A DNA stretch of 64,000 nt from Xylaria sp. FL1777 (lineage: Eukaryota > Ascomycota > Sordariomycetes > Xylariales > Xylariaceae). The stretch is from NCBI GenBank assembly GCA_022578965.1, contig MU400568.1, forward strand, positions 1 through 64,000. Reading direction: 5' to 3'. The position numbers were made by a program, and so were the translations under genes. Under the pieces are notes generated by a model that did no database searches, had not been told where the DNA came from, and was given only the letters and a program-made list of their open reading frames with translations. Below, one piece after another: positions 11,261-22,838 of the stretch; position 1 is the stretch's first letter; the number at the start of each line of letters is the position of its first letter.

Positions 11261-11420
11261 GTGTCAACTCCGCCCGAACCAGTGCGTATGACGCCAGGCA
11301 GTTGGTCTATGAAAGTCACCTGTGATATAGCTGCATATGCGGCAACCCAACAGCTAAGAAAGTCCTAGATAATACAATATGACCAAGTTCCAAGCCCTCT
11401 ACTAGAGCCCTTGTCACAGG
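11261..11420 (+). repeat. Left arm of a diverged inverted repeat
   Basis: The reverse complement of this 160-bp arm matches 12464-12720 over its whole length. Long identical blocks include GGTTGCCGCATATGCA, ATCACAGGTG and GGGCTCTAGTAGAGGGCTTG. Most mismatches are C/T or G/A transitions, as expected after RIP. The pair is probably the remains of two copies of one element in opposite orientation. Confidence 0.8.
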
Positions 11421-11915
11421 ATTAAAGAAAGTTGGATCGGAATGTATCTAGTACATTAATTACGTGTAGGAACTCCCCTTAGTGCACGAGGTAGCATACA
11501 GCCTACAGGATGTTGAGATATGTCACATAATATATTAGTAGATGTAGAAGATACGTATAGATTATAATTTGCCTTAAGTCCGCGTGCTATTCCCTCACCT
11601 GCGTTAGCCGTCATTATATGCATGACTCTAGGGCGAGCCTTATTGTCGATCGCAGCAGGCTCTGTCTAGCCCCATACACCTATCATCCCACAGAGACCAA
11701 ACCACGTGAACTTGTCGTATTTCTAAAATAGAAAAAGGGCATAGTTTCTGTAATATTAGCTATAATATACTATGCGAATGTCGAGTTTCGCTTCACTGCT
11801 CGAGTGATTGTGACATATTGCAAGGCTGTATTCCCATCTTGCTCACACTGGTAAGCAAGCCTGATGCAACTTTCTAGTACCCTTTGTTTCAATATCATTG
11901 ACCGCCAGTTTAACA

Positions 11916-12170
11916 TCAGGTCATCGACTGAGCTTTGAGTAAGGCTACCCTTTGCTTCTCTCGACCTATTAGACGATACAACGATTGCAGGCTGCGTAAG
12001 CCAACCATAATTTCGGGACCATTGACACCCAAGGTAATCACTCGCGACGAGATTACTTGCATTAAAAGTTTCTCAGCGTCCCGGAACTTACCTTGTGACA
12101 TATATATTCGCTAACTCTTCTATGTAGCCCTCTATATAAAGATATTTGTCACCAGGTGTCAGGTGATATA
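11916..12170 (-). pseudogene. TPR-repeat relic
   Basis: The minus-strand frame encodes a tetratricopeptide unit of the type found in fungal NLR and kinesin-light-chain-like proteins. It reads IEELANIYMSQGKFRDAEKL, then LMQVISSRVITLGVNGPEI and a second incomplete unit. The frame stops at 11916, and I find no NB-ARC or other partner domain around it. I take it as a relic of a larger TPR gene. The motif match is by eye. Confidence 0.6.
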
Positions 12171-12463
12171 GTCACATATAGACCCCTAGGGTCTATATAG
12201 TGGGATTGTATGGGCTATTCCCACCAACTACCATTGGGAAGCCTAGGGGCCAATTGACCAACGTACCGGCTACTGACCCCTTTACTGCCTGCTATGTGAC
12301 TGCGTACGGACTACTCATCCACTCCGGGACGATACCCTCTGACACCAGGTTCTCGTTCGTCGATGGCAACAATCTCCGTAAATATATCTTTAACTTCTTG
12401 TTGCTTTTCCCTCAAACAGTAGGTCCTCACAGATTCTGCCATTTGCTTCATTGCCATCGAGCG

Positions 12464-12720
12464 CTGTGACAAGGGCTCTAGTAGAGGGCTTGGAACTTAG
12501 TCATATTGTATTCAACTAATAATTCTCTAGGGGTCTCAAGGCCATGGTTTCTTCCCGTCCTTCGTACGTGGGAATATCCTGGCCTATCTATGCTTATTGG
12601 GCTGCTATACAATCTAGGACTTCTTTCAGTTGTTAGGTTGCCGCATATGCAACTACATCACAGGTGCCTATTGTGGACTAATGGACTGGTCTCGTACGCG
12701 CTGGCTCGGGTGGAGTTAGC
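12464..12720 (+). repeat. Right arm of the inverted repeat, with about 100 bp extra
   Basis: This arm is homologous, in reverse complement, to 11261-11420. About 100 bp (roughly 12512-12613) have no counterpart in the left arm, so either this arm gained an insert or the other lost a segment. The two arms are separated by about 1 kb that includes the TPR relic. No coding capacity is recognised. Confidence 0.75.
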
Positions 12721-13007
12721 CTGAGCTGATATGTAGGTTATGTCTGTCTGACAAGCGCTGTTTTACGTAGAACTTGATAGAATAGGAGTCGGACTTTATG
12801 TGGGGGTGAAGATAAGGGGTATGGATAGCCACATCTCACATCAAGTCAAATCAAGTTGATATCTAAGCGTCCAAGAACCTATTAGTAAGTCATCGTAATA
12901 TCGCTATCACGGAAGGGAGTATAGCTAGCCTACATGGGTTATCATTGAGTCGTTGCCTATAACAGTGTCATTGTTTAAGGATAGTTGTTGAACAGACAGA
13001 TCTACCT

Positions 13008-14040
13008 CTACGACCACTCGTTGTCACTGTCGACCTCTGAATATCCGCGGCTTTTTTCCCGTAAACATCTTAACACTCTGGGAAATCTAATATCCCAGAG
13101 CTTCATCACATTTATATCGACTATGCAGGACCTCAAACTCGAGATATTGCTTCTGTAGTGGCAGTTAACGAGGCACTCGATTAGAAAGGGTGACACTAGC
13201 CAGATTGGCCAAGCTATCATAAACCTAGAAACCACCATCGCCTCTGAGTTTGTGTCGAAATAGGATAGATTGTTGAACACCTTGTACGCTTATCTAAACG
13301 CATAGTTCGGTGAGATACCTGACTATCTCACGACTGCTGGGGCTTCTGATATCCAGAATTGAGTCTATTCAACCCTCTCTTATCTGAGATGCATTGGCAG
13401 ACCCCGGAGGTCAGGAATGGCGGATCGATTGTATGCAGGGTCAAGGACAGCCACCGAGCCCACCAGAGTCCAGAAGAGGGGGGCTAGGCTTTGGAGTTCA
13501 GAAACTTTAAAAACGACATCCCAGAAGATTTCATCGGTGTATACGATATTGTTGATGTGGGCTTCCTTGCCTACGTTCTACTTGATAGTGAAGTCCCTCC
13601 AGTCACTATATGATTAGATAATTTAAATACTAGTTCAGTCTGGTCTATGATCTTCTGTCCTTAATCATATCAATTTCGTTAATAGTTAGTTAACTACCCA
13701 ATGTCGAAGATACTTTGTAGTTTCAAACATACTCAATTGCGTACGGGTATCGTGTCTACTCCTTTAGCGGGCTGTTTGTTTCGTTCATTAGACCGAGCGT
13801 ATCGACTTCCATCGAAGTTGTGGCGTTCACTTCACCTTCGTCTCGCGTTTTATTCACGTGTCTTGTCGCCGTTCTTGTTGCCTTGATTTTGCCAGCTGTC
13901 CTTCTTTTCTTGCCCCGCCAAAGGCACGTAACTTAGATTCTGCCTTGCGAGTCTTTTCCCGTAGGGCTATTCTGTAGTCTGGTTTTAGGCCGAGTTCGAA
14001 TTAACTAGGGTATTCTTCTTTATCTTATCCTCATTCATGA
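13008..14040 (-). pseudogene. Stop-ridden coding relic, family unknown
   Basis: From about 13590 down to 13008 one minus-strand frame continues through five in-frame stops (two TAA and three TAG). Between them the sequence is clearly protein-like, for example TDEIFWDVVFKVSELQSLAP, FMIAWPIWLVSPFLIECLV and VMKLWDIRFPRVLRCLREK. Every stop can be derived from CAA or CAG by one C-to-T change, which fits RIP. Further upstream on the same strand (about 13840-14005) lies a basic stretch (LREKTRKAESKLRAFGGARK) interrupted by TGA codons that could come from CGA. I cannot name the family. The last 90 codons are intact. Confidence 0.55.
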
Positions 14041-15522
14041 TGAAAAAAATCGACGCCGTTAATCCTATCAGTGGAAATAACGGTATGTACGGCACTATAC
14101 CTTCATATTATTATAGCCCCACGTATAGACTGCAGACAATGTTAAGCTCCCTACTTCACTAGGTTTTACTTTTGGTACTGTTACGTTATGGTGCTGCGGC
14201 CCTGTTCCCTGACAAGCGCGATAAACGCCAGCGTAACGTATCTACAAGACCCCAATAAGCTGTAACCTTGAATGATGAGCGTAAGAGTGGATTCAGACCT
14301 ACTCATCAGTTAACCTACCCTAACTATATTACCATGTAGAAGGACCATGATTCTTAAACCAGGCGTCACTACCAGGCTATACCGCAGCTCACAGTATAAA
14401 GGGGGAAGCCTGTGACAACGATAGGTTCCAAACTTTGTAACTTATTCCGGGTTGTCGTGCCTAATACAACATGGTACCTAGGGGCCTCAGCAAGGCATCC
14501 CATGGGGTCCGATGATAAGCATTAATGATATAAAATATAGGGGTTGTCGTTTTCAGGCAATAGAACCTAACGTTTTAGGCTACCTGATTACGAGCGGCAA
14601 TTATAAAGATGACCTAAAGTAAATAACCATTGGCAGAAGTAATTATTGGAGGTTTCTAAAGGGTCGCATTATTGCTATGAGTTCGTGTCGCAGTCTCTTG
14701 GCTTGTTGGAAATTCCCGGTAATAAAGTAACTTACAGGGCTGGTTACCGGGAAAATAAATATAGCTCTCCGTTTCGTATGGTGGACAAGAATAGTTTAGT
14801 GATAGATGCTCAAGTAGAGGATTATTACAACACAAGCATGGCGACTACCCCGCAAAACGGGACAATCATTTACAAAAATGATATCCTTATTCGTCAAGCC
14901 ACCGCGCAGTGCCATTGAAGGATGCAGGTTGTATACCGACGTCGTACTGCGTAGAAACGACAAGGCGATTAGTAAAGCCCCCTGCGAGGCATCTTCTCAT
15001 ACGCAGAATCACTCGCTCGGTTACACCGCCTCTTCACATAATGCGACTTTCACTGCTGATCGTTTGACACAATGGATGTTACACCTTGTGCTCATGAAAG
15101 GCCCTGCTGGTTTAATATGTCTACTTGAGCAGTCTTGCAGGTGGTCCTCTCTCAATGATTCTGGCATTTTAGCAACTTGTTTTGGTTGTTCTTGAATTTA
15201 TGCGGTAATGTAATAAACAGTCTATATATTATTTCTTTTCGCAACACTTCAAGTAATTCAAACCGAAGTGGTATTGTTAGACATTCTGGCTACCATTCCA
15301 ACTAATATAACCCTGAGGTACGTACTCCAAATCATAACTTTAACCTTTCTCATCCCTCCTATCTCGACGGACCGATTAAGGAGTTCTGTTTTAATGTAGA
15401 AGTTAGATTTCACGCGAGAAACACCCCAGCATCTTGTAACGTGTTCGAATGTAGCTGCATTCAACTATAGCGACTTGTCTTTGCCCGCTGATCAGGTGGC
15501 TCCTGGTGGACCATCAGACACA
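14041..15522. other. Intergenic, upstream of membrane protein A
   Basis: I see no supported gene. Two overlapping plus-strand open stretches (14646-14918 and 14878-15195) have no recognisable motif, and the first begins with TTG rather than ATG. They may be decayed coding sequence. Confidence 0.4.
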
Positions 15523-17769
15523 ATGCCAGAATACCATTCTCCTGACAACACCTATCCTCATTCACAACCCGCACAGTCCGCCTCCCACACTGAAGAACTC
15601 CTTTTCTACTGGCCACAACACCCGGTAGATGACACGCTGACTATTGAGTACGCTCAAAGTTTAATAGCGCCAGACATCAAGACGAAGTTAACACTGAGAG
15701 AATCCATCGGCACTAGTGGCTTACTCTCTATTGTCGGAGGTACTCTGGCAACTCTCGCCAGTTTAGGCTTTCTCATCTTCTTGTGGACTGGACAGGGAAC
15801 TACGTTTGGTGCCGTTGGCGCGTCTCCTTCGTGGCGCGCGATCATTCTTAGGGGATGGGCCAGTCAAGCTATAACACTTGCAGCTCTTCTTATTCGAACT
15901 GCAACAGCGATTCAGGCTACAACATGCACCGGCATGCTAGCTGCGCTTTTCCTCGAGAGGCACTATATTCCCAAGTCCGAAGTCGTCCATTTCTCTATTC
16001 TCCGGTCCGGTAATAACGGCCCGCTCAGGCTGGCGGAGCTGGCTTCGAAATTAAGACCAATCTCGTGCTGGTTCTCCATAGAAACAGCATTACTTCTTTC
16101 TCTGTTAACTAGTGCATTGGCACTCCAGTTCGCGTCGACCATTCTCTTCATAGATGTACACGATTTTACAATTGCAGCAAACGTGGGGGTCGTCCCAGTC
16201 AATGATTACATCGTCCAATATATAAATTTGTTCACGCCCCCGAAAATTGTATATCAGCCTCAAACGTATGCGGCCTTCGGCGAGCTCCCGTCTAACACTA
16301 GCTCTTCCCCTGATACTAAAGGGTTCAGTACTAGTGGACTCAGAAGGAGGGCATTTATTCCCCTGAGGGAAGCTATTAATAGGACTGCGATACACTCCTA
16401 TAATGGGAATGCTCCGGTTTTGTCGTCCAACATCGCTTGTATGCCCCCAATGATGCAAGGCACAATTTTACGTGATCCGAAATCATACGAGGAGGACGGG
16501 GCGTCCGAGTCGTTCGCATCCGGACTTACAATTGGCACACTGAATTACGGGGAAAGCCTCCGAGAGGCCCGTGGTCTAACGAGTTTGTGTAACTCGGAAG
16601 GATGTTTTTCTGCAGGTTTCAATTGCACTATACCTGGAGCAGACGCTCGGTGGCCTGGCTGGAGCAGCTCATTCTGTTTTATAGACGTTGTAGGTGGTGA
16701 CCAGTGGCATAAACCTACACTACTAGACTGGGACTCAGTTGTTGAGCCCTGGTCAAATCATTCCTTTATATATCTCGTCTTCCATACGAACATGTACGCG
16801 GACGATTGGGACGCCTCACGCAATCCTCGCAGCTTGGATGCGGCTGCTACAACTACGGCCGAGGAGTGGCGCAGCTACGAAATCAAGAAAGATAGGGTCG
16901 TCGAGGCGACGCTCTGCTTCTCGAACTTTTACGCTGCATTGTCGTCGGTCGACATGGTGGCCACAGGCAAGTTGGTAGAACCACTGGGAAACTGCTCCAT
17001 TACAGGTGTCAGCGATTCGTCGGCTGTCCGAAAATATCTCGGCATCACTAAAGAAAACTATTCTTACGCCGACAGAGGTATCCTCACGATTAAAAACATG
17101 AGTTCCCCTGCTAAGTTCTCCCCTGTAGAATCCGGTGCTGGGACTACAGCGCAGCCCAATCAGACCTCGATTGAAACAATCCTCAGTCAGTACAATTACG
17201 GGCTTTACAACAATATTGTAGGCCAAAGGAATGACAGTTTGCTAGGTTGCACACGGTGCAACTTTTATGGCACAACGGTTCACCCTGAACTAGCAGTACT
17301 CATACAGGATACGATTAATGAGACAGGCAGGGCCGTCGACGCCTTACAGGGTTACACCACAACATTCGCCAACACGTTCTACAACGAGTTCCTCAAAGCT
17401 TTCACCGGAGCGGAAAATTTCCGGATCAGTTTTACCAAGACGTTAGAGGTCCCAGGGGGTTGCGAGGAAAACGGGTGCAAAGGCCTTTTTGCAGTTGTCG
17501 GTCTTGTCGCATTTCATCTCCTGTGTGTCTTCGTCACAGTAATCACATATATTAAGTTCACACGATATTCGAGGCACGGGAATGCCTGGCACGCTGTCTC
17601 CCAACTCATGGGCGCCGAGTTGGCGACGATGCTCGACCGGGGTAATGATATGGGAGACGACGAACTCAGAGAGGAGATGGAGAAGGAGAAGAATAATAGT
17701 CTCGTGAGACTGGAAAAACGTAAGAATGGAAAGATCGACTTCGTTAGAATGACTGAAGAATTCGAATAG
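15523..17769 (+). CDS. Polytopic membrane protein A, fungal family of unknown function
   Basis: This is a single-exon frame. The upstream in-frame region up to the previous stop has no ATG, so the first Met, at 15523, gives 748 residues. Three hydrophobic segments lie near the N-terminus (about 67-88, 115-143 and 180-210). A region of about 440 residues follows, with many Asn-X-Ser/Thr sites and paired cysteines, for example SLCNSEGCFSAGFNC. A last span (about 655-677) precedes a charged cytoplasmic tail of about 70 residues. It shares with protein B (20034-22456) the motifs LER.Y...S.V.HFSI.R, LQF.STIL..D, a Cys pair before the last span and WHAVSQL after it. The large domain is probably extracellular and glycosylated. 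Function is unknown; a cell-surface sensor or wall-related role is speculation. Confidence 0.8.
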   Translation: MPEYHSPDNTYPHSQPAQSASHTEELLFYWPQHPVDDTLTIEYAQSLIAPDIKTKLTLRESIGTSGLLSIVGGTLATLASLGFLIFLWTGQGTTFGAVGASPSWRAIILRGWASQAITLAALLIRTATAIQATTCTGMLAALFLERHYIPKSEVVHFSILRSGNNGPLRLAELASKLRPISCWFSIETALLLSLLTSALALQFASTILFIDVHDFTIAANVGVVPVNDYIVQYINLFTPPKIVYQPQTYAAFGELPSNTSSSPDTKGFSTSGLRRRAFIPLREAINRTAIHSYNGNAPVLSSNIACMPPMMQGTILRDPKSYEEDGASESFASGLTIGTLNYGESLREARGLTSLCNSEGCFSAGFNCTIPGADARWPGWSSSFCFIDVVGGDQWHKPTLLDWDSVVEPWSNHSFIYLVFHTNMYADDWDASRNPRSLDAAATTTAEEWRSYEIKKDRVVEATLCFSNFYAALSSVDMVATGKLVEPLGNCSITGVSDSSAVRKYLGITKENYSYADRGILTIKNMSSPAKFSPVESGAGTTAQPNQTSIETILSQYNYGLYNNIVGQRNDSLLGCTRCNFYGTTVHPELAVLIQDTINETGRAVDALQGYTTTFANTFYNEFLKAFTGAENFRISFTKTLEVPGGCEENGCKGLFAVVGLVAFHLLCVFVTVITYIKFTRYSRHGNAWHAVSQLMGAELATMLDRGNDMGDDELREEMEKEKNNSLVRLEKRKNGKIDFVRMTEEFE

Positions 17770-18505
17770 TATACGACTGGAGCTAGCTACTCCAAGGCCA
17801 CATAATAAAGCTGTAGGAGAATGACGACTACGCTTGCAATACGGGCTTGGTGTAGAAATAGTGAGGAGCGGACTCTCGGCATACGGACTTCAACTTCGAA
17901 GTTATTGGCACAGCAGTGGGCTAGCAAAAGCGATTCTATAGCCTGAAGTAGATTATAGTTTTTGTGTATGGGGGATCACGCGATGTATCGCTGCATCATC
18001 CGTTAACCTTAGAGCGCATCGGTAGTACGATTCTAAGGTACTCTAAGTTTCCGGCAGCACCACCGCAATGAGTCCGCTACGACCATCATACAGAGTTATC
18101 AATTTTGCGGGCAACCTAGCGATCGAGGGCGGTCACCTTTTCAGCAGGGAAAAAAACGCAGACCCTCCTACATCACTCTTCACGGCGCCTCATCAAGCCA
18201 AGGGAACCGTTATTAAAGACGTTTTCGAGGGATTATAGCTCCTTTAACGTGGCTATTCGCTAGATAGTACCTAACTAACCTTATTAAAGGCTAGACATTC
18301 CATTTACGCTGTGCAATATCTGTAGGCACCTGCTAGACTCTCCTAGCTGTGGAGCAGATAATGTATAGGTTTTGATAATGTCAATGTCTGCTATTAATTG
18401 GTTGCAATAGGACAGGATTTGGTGGTGTTATTTACTTAAAAGTAGCTGCGATGATTTACGCAAAAGTAAATAGTGAGGGTGAGACAATGGAGTGCGGGGT
18501 TAATA

Positions 18506-18538
18506 GGGGCAAGGGGGGCAAGGGGGGCAAAGGGGGCC
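18506..18538 (+). repeat. G-run repeat, potential G-quadruplex
   Basis: The sequence has four runs of four to six G separated by CAA or CAAA (pattern GGGGCAAGGGGGGCAAGGGG and onward). That spacing satisfies the usual quadruplex rule. It lies in non-coding DNA 145 bp from the tRNA-like gene. Whether it folds is unknown. Confidence 0.6.
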
Positions 18539-18682
18539 GAGATGGGTTAAAATTTCTTCACGATCATAAGCTGGATCCATGTTTTAAACAACTACAATGA
18601 GGCATATTCAAGACTAATAAGTAGCTAATATGGATCCAGGAGATATAAAAATCTAGAAGGAAAAAGGGCAAAAAGAAAATTG

Positions 18683-18779
18683 TGGTCAGTATGAGGGTCG
18701 AACTCATGACCTTCGCATTACTATATACAGTGGAATTCTGTATTAGTACGACGCTCTAACCAACTCCCGTTAACTGATT
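18683..18779 (-). tRNA. Degenerate intron-containing tRNA-Ile(AAU)-like gene
   Basis: On the minus strand the 3' half is well formed. The T arm is ATGAG-TTCGACC-CTCAT, the acceptor strand ACTGACC plus A, and the anticodon stem TCGTA/TGCGA with loop CTAATA, giving anticodon AAU. About 22 extra nt between the anticodon and the 3' stem look like a tRNA intron. The 5' half is damaged: the acceptor strand reads AATCAGT where GGTCAGT is needed, and the 5' side of the D stem does not pair with GAGC. T runs follow downstream. I read it as a decayed copy that may still be transcribed. Confidence 0.5.
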
Positions 18780-20033
18780 GACGTCCTGCGCGATAGAATT
18801 TGCGGGGCCACCGTACCGCCACGCGGATAGCTGGCGCCGCAGGACAGGGTCAGCAGAGACGCTTGTGTCAACATGTAGGACGCCTCTAAGAATGAAACTT
18901 ATACGATGTAAAAATATATTGACACACTACTTATAATTTCGCTAAACAATCCGCCTCTTCAGCAACCTCCAAGTTATCATGATTAAGCAAGGTTTTACTC
19001 ACTAATGTAGCACTGCAACTCCAGCTTCACACCTTGGTTGCTAAAACCTGATATATGCCTTTGCTCTTCACGCTCTCGTTTATAAAATTTCACTATAATA
19101 ACTGCTCGCCCTGTGCCTCTTTGGTTTCAAACCTTACCTCATGTGAAATATTCCCGTTTACGGGTAAGACACAGCCGTCCTACAGGAACATTAAACTGTT
19201 ACGTATTTCCCGGCTATCCGTGGTAATTTGGAACACCAATGTCTCGCCCTTCCCGGTTCCTTCGTCGCAGTGAACCGAGTAAGTCACATGGAGCTAGGCT
19301 AGAAACATTCCAGTCAAAAGCTCCGGACTTGAAATATGTCGCAACAGTAGAGATCTACATATCTATTACCCCATACGCATCCTAGCAGCCACAAGATCAC
19401 GACTACCTAAAGGCGCCATCGTCTTATGTTCGGTGAGCAGTTTCACTGTGGAAGAACTCCATTTGTTTACAGAATCCCACTGTCAAGTGGTACTTGCTTT
19501 TTTTTCCCCTAAAATAGAAAATGTTCGTGTTAAAACGCCATGACTACATCCCACGCGAGGATCGCCGAACCATAATACGAGTCGTAGAGACAACTGATTA
19601 GACAGGTATACTATAATCGCCTTTATATAAGCATCTTATCGTCCCGAAATAGAAAAGAATCTGTGCGGCACTGTTGTTACCATTACCCCGAGTGATACTA
19701 GTTTAACCATAATACAGCGACGGCGATCACCTGTACCGCCATTTTCTATGTGCCGTTCTTTTCATGATCCTAAAATAGAAGATGATTCGTCTGACATATA
19801 AAATGACGCCGCTATTACCCTGTCGGTACGAACTCCATCTATATTTCAGCGAGAATCTGCTCAGTGGGGAGATATTCTAATAAAACTCATGCTCGGCTCA
19901 ATTCTAAAACCTCTGCTCCAGCTATTCTCAGTACGAACCGTCCTAGCCCGACCAAATTTCGTTTATTTCGAACTATAGTACTCTATTTTTTTTTTTTTTT
20001 TGGAAACGAAGCTACCTCCCTCTCCTTATCACA

Positions 20034-22456
20034 ATGCTTGATCATACTATCGTCTCCTCAGCGCGTCGACCCATCGTTAGAAGCCAATCTGAATATAGTT
20101 CAGTCTCCCAGCCCAGTGAGGAGTCTGACTTGCCGCGAACTTATTCAGCAACTGGTTCCGATTCTTCATCGGAGAATACGCAAAAGCAGCCAATTGTCCA
20201 AACAGAGCCAGACTATCCTTTACCATGTAAACCAGAATCAGCGCTAAGATTGAGTCTGAAGAAGTCTCTTGGAATCAGCGGGCTTGTGACTGTCGGTGGA
20301 GGCGCAGTTATTATCTTAGCTTCGGTGGCCTTTATCTCCTTTCTCTGGTTTGGCGCTGGCTCCACCCTCGAAGCTCGGGAAGCCCCTTCGGCATGGCGCT
20401 ATATTGCCTTGAATGGCTGGACTCCCCGAGCAATTACCTTAATTTCCCATGCGCTTCGAGCAACTGTGACTGCTCAGGCGGCGGTGTGTGTATCCAGTAA
20501 GTAATCTTGAGTATTCCCTGCTTTGATTCCGGTTCAGGGACATTCGGGCGACACTCGGAGGTCATAAACTAAACACATTTCTCGATGCCTCCCATCATTT
20601 GAAATCCTAACTGAAAGATGATGCTGACACCCGTTCTCGCAGTGTTGGCTGGGTTGATCTTGGAGAGATCGTATGTTTTGAGATCAAATGTCGCCCATTT
20701 CTCGATTATGAGAGCCACTAACACCGGGCCAACTACTTTAATGCATCTGGTTCTATCGTCGCGGAATATGAGAATGATATTTAAAATAGAGTCGCTACTA
20801 GGACTCTTATTACTACTCAACACGACTGGACTCCAGTTCTCATCGACCATTCTACTTTCGGACATCGATTGGGCAGTAGTTGCAGGATATAAGACCGCGG
20901 TTCAAGTACACAATTTCTACTCTACGAATCAGCAAAGGATTACGCTGCATGAGCATTTCTATAAAACCATTCGGCCGATATTCGCAGTATACGGAGAGTC
21001 GGCATCGAACTTAACGAGGGTGTCAGGGGGCAATGGACTTAGTGATACTGGCATAATAGAACGAGCGTTTTTACCGATTGGCGAGCCCGATAAAAGAATA
21101 GCCGTTCGATATTATGAAGGCGAAGCCACAGCTTTTAGCTCGAGAACCGCTTGTATGAGACCTGACATTCGGGATCTCGAATTTGGTGTGTATAACTGGG
21201 TAGAGCATGAGCAGGACAGCTGGGGCCAGCTCAATGCAACCTTAGATTACGGCCTGAGTATCAGCAAAACTGGAGAGAATGGTACATGTGGCCCTGGAGG
21301 CTGCCCCTCTATTCCATTCAGTTGCTGGCTTTCTGGAGCGTTTGATGGCTATGGATGGCAAAGCACATTCTGCTTCGTGGGCGGAGTAGGGGGCTCTCTT
21401 TGGCCACCAGAAGAAGGGCCAGGATCAACATCGATTGATAGTCCTTGGTCTGTCAACTCTTCTATCTACCTGGTTCTTTCAAACAATATGAGGACCGTCG
21501 ACTGGGAGACGGCTGACAGCATGGGGCTCTTGAATAATGGCTCCTTAGTTGCTTCTACAGCATCGGACCATGAAGAGTGGAGGAGCTATCAGTTAATGCC
21601 AGATCGATTTTTGAATGTTTCTTTATGCTTTCAATCTTACAGCTTGGGACTTTCTTCCGTCCAGATGGTCGCCACGGGGGCGATTATGGAACCAAACATC
21701 ATATACGATCTTGAGACTGGTGGGATCAACACGGATGCCGTCCAGAGTTACTTTGGCACTGCCCCAACTCAGTCACAGCCTAGCCAGAGAGGGATCCTAC
21801 AGGTTGAGAAAATACAGAGGCTACCTGTCGCCAGCCAAGATGACAATCGAAATACTACAATGAAGCAACTCGACATGAGGATTTACGAGGAACTCGTAAT
21901 GGATCCCTACTCTAATGTGAGCATTCTAGCTTGCTATCACTGTACTTGTGGCCCAGTTGCATCATTCCACATCGATTTAACTTCGGTGCTGGGAAACACA
22001 ATCAACTCAACGCGACGGGCGGTTGATATTATTCAAACAAACATTTTCTCAATCGCCATGACAGTCTACTACCAGAGCCTGGAGACTTTTACCGTACCCG
22101 AAGATGTCACAATATCCTCCATCTGGACAGTCATGACAGCACAGGCTTGCAAACGTCAAGATGGCTGTTCCGGTTTCGTAACGATTGTAACTTTGCTCGC
22201 CGTCCACATGATCATTCTATTGGTCATTACAGTGTTATATATAACGCGGACGCGATTTTCGAAGCGTTCCAACGTCTGGTGTGCCGTCTCTCAATTAGCC
22301 TCAGATGAGTTGTGTGATATCATCGATAAGTCGAGTAGTCTAAGCGATAAAAAGGTGGTACGAGCTATAAAGCAAGAGGGGAAGGACTATGCGGTGAAAA
22401 TCGGGAACCTTCCTGGCGCCACGGGGATTGGGGTTATAAGGTACTGCTCAGATTGA
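20034..22456 (+). CDS. Polytopic membrane protein B, paralog of A
   Basis: The model joins 20034-20496 and 20643-22456. The 146-nt intron (GTAAGT, branch CCTAAC, end CGCAG) joins AVCVS to MLAGLILERSYV, giving 758 residues. The topology matches protein A: a Ser/Thr-rich N-terminal tail of about 75 residues and three spans before residue 290. A large Cys- and N-glycosylation-rich domain follows, then a last span (VTLLAVHMIILLVITVLYI) and a tail beginning RFSKRSNVWCAVSQLASDEL. Gene A has no intron at the matching place, so the two copies differ by intron gain or loss. Sequence identity is patchy, so the duplication is not recent. It converges on the unrelated membrane protein at 22839-25295. Function is unknown. 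Confidence 0.82.
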
Positions 22457-22838
22457 CGAGCAAATACGACTAGGTGAGGTAATGTCATGCTGGTCAGACA
22501 GACAGGAGTGAGAAACATTACAGCGTCACAACAGGCAAGTAGTTGTCGCGTGGTTTTCCTTTTTTTTTTCTCTACCTCTTTTTTTAAAAAGCCTAGCAAC
22601 AGTTGATCATAAATTCCCGCACGCTTTAGCCCCGCTAAAGTATTAAGTTATAACAGCGACAATTGACGTGCACTCTCTACAGGCCCTGCCCTATCCTTGT
22701 GCTGAATCCTGTTCCCTATCGCTTCTGACCGGTGTAATATGATAGCAACAGCTAGTGGGAGCAACCTACTCGGGTATTTGACGCTAGAACTTCGGGCAAC
22801 CCAGTCCGCGTTGTTCTCAGCAAGCGTGCGTCTAGAGG
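22457..22838. other. Convergent intergenic region
   Basis: The 382 bp between the stops of membrane protein B (+) and membrane protein C (-) contain T-rich runs near 22557-22590. They presumably hold both 3' UTRs. Nothing else was seen. Confidence 0.5.

Larger units (their letters stand above)
17770..20033. other. Intergenic between paralogs A and B
   Basis: The 2.3 kb hold a G-run repeat (18506-18538) and a degenerate tRNA-Ile (18683-18779), listed separately. Three copies of AAATAGAA(A/G) stand at 19512, 19647 and 19773, about 130 bp apart in the presumed promoter of gene B. A 16-bp T run lies at 19986-20001, just before its start. No further gene is supported. Confidence 0.5.

Noticed and set aside
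15475..15522. Longer N-terminus for membrane protein A starting at 15475
   Set aside because: The codon there is TTG; no ATG exists between the previous stop and 15523.
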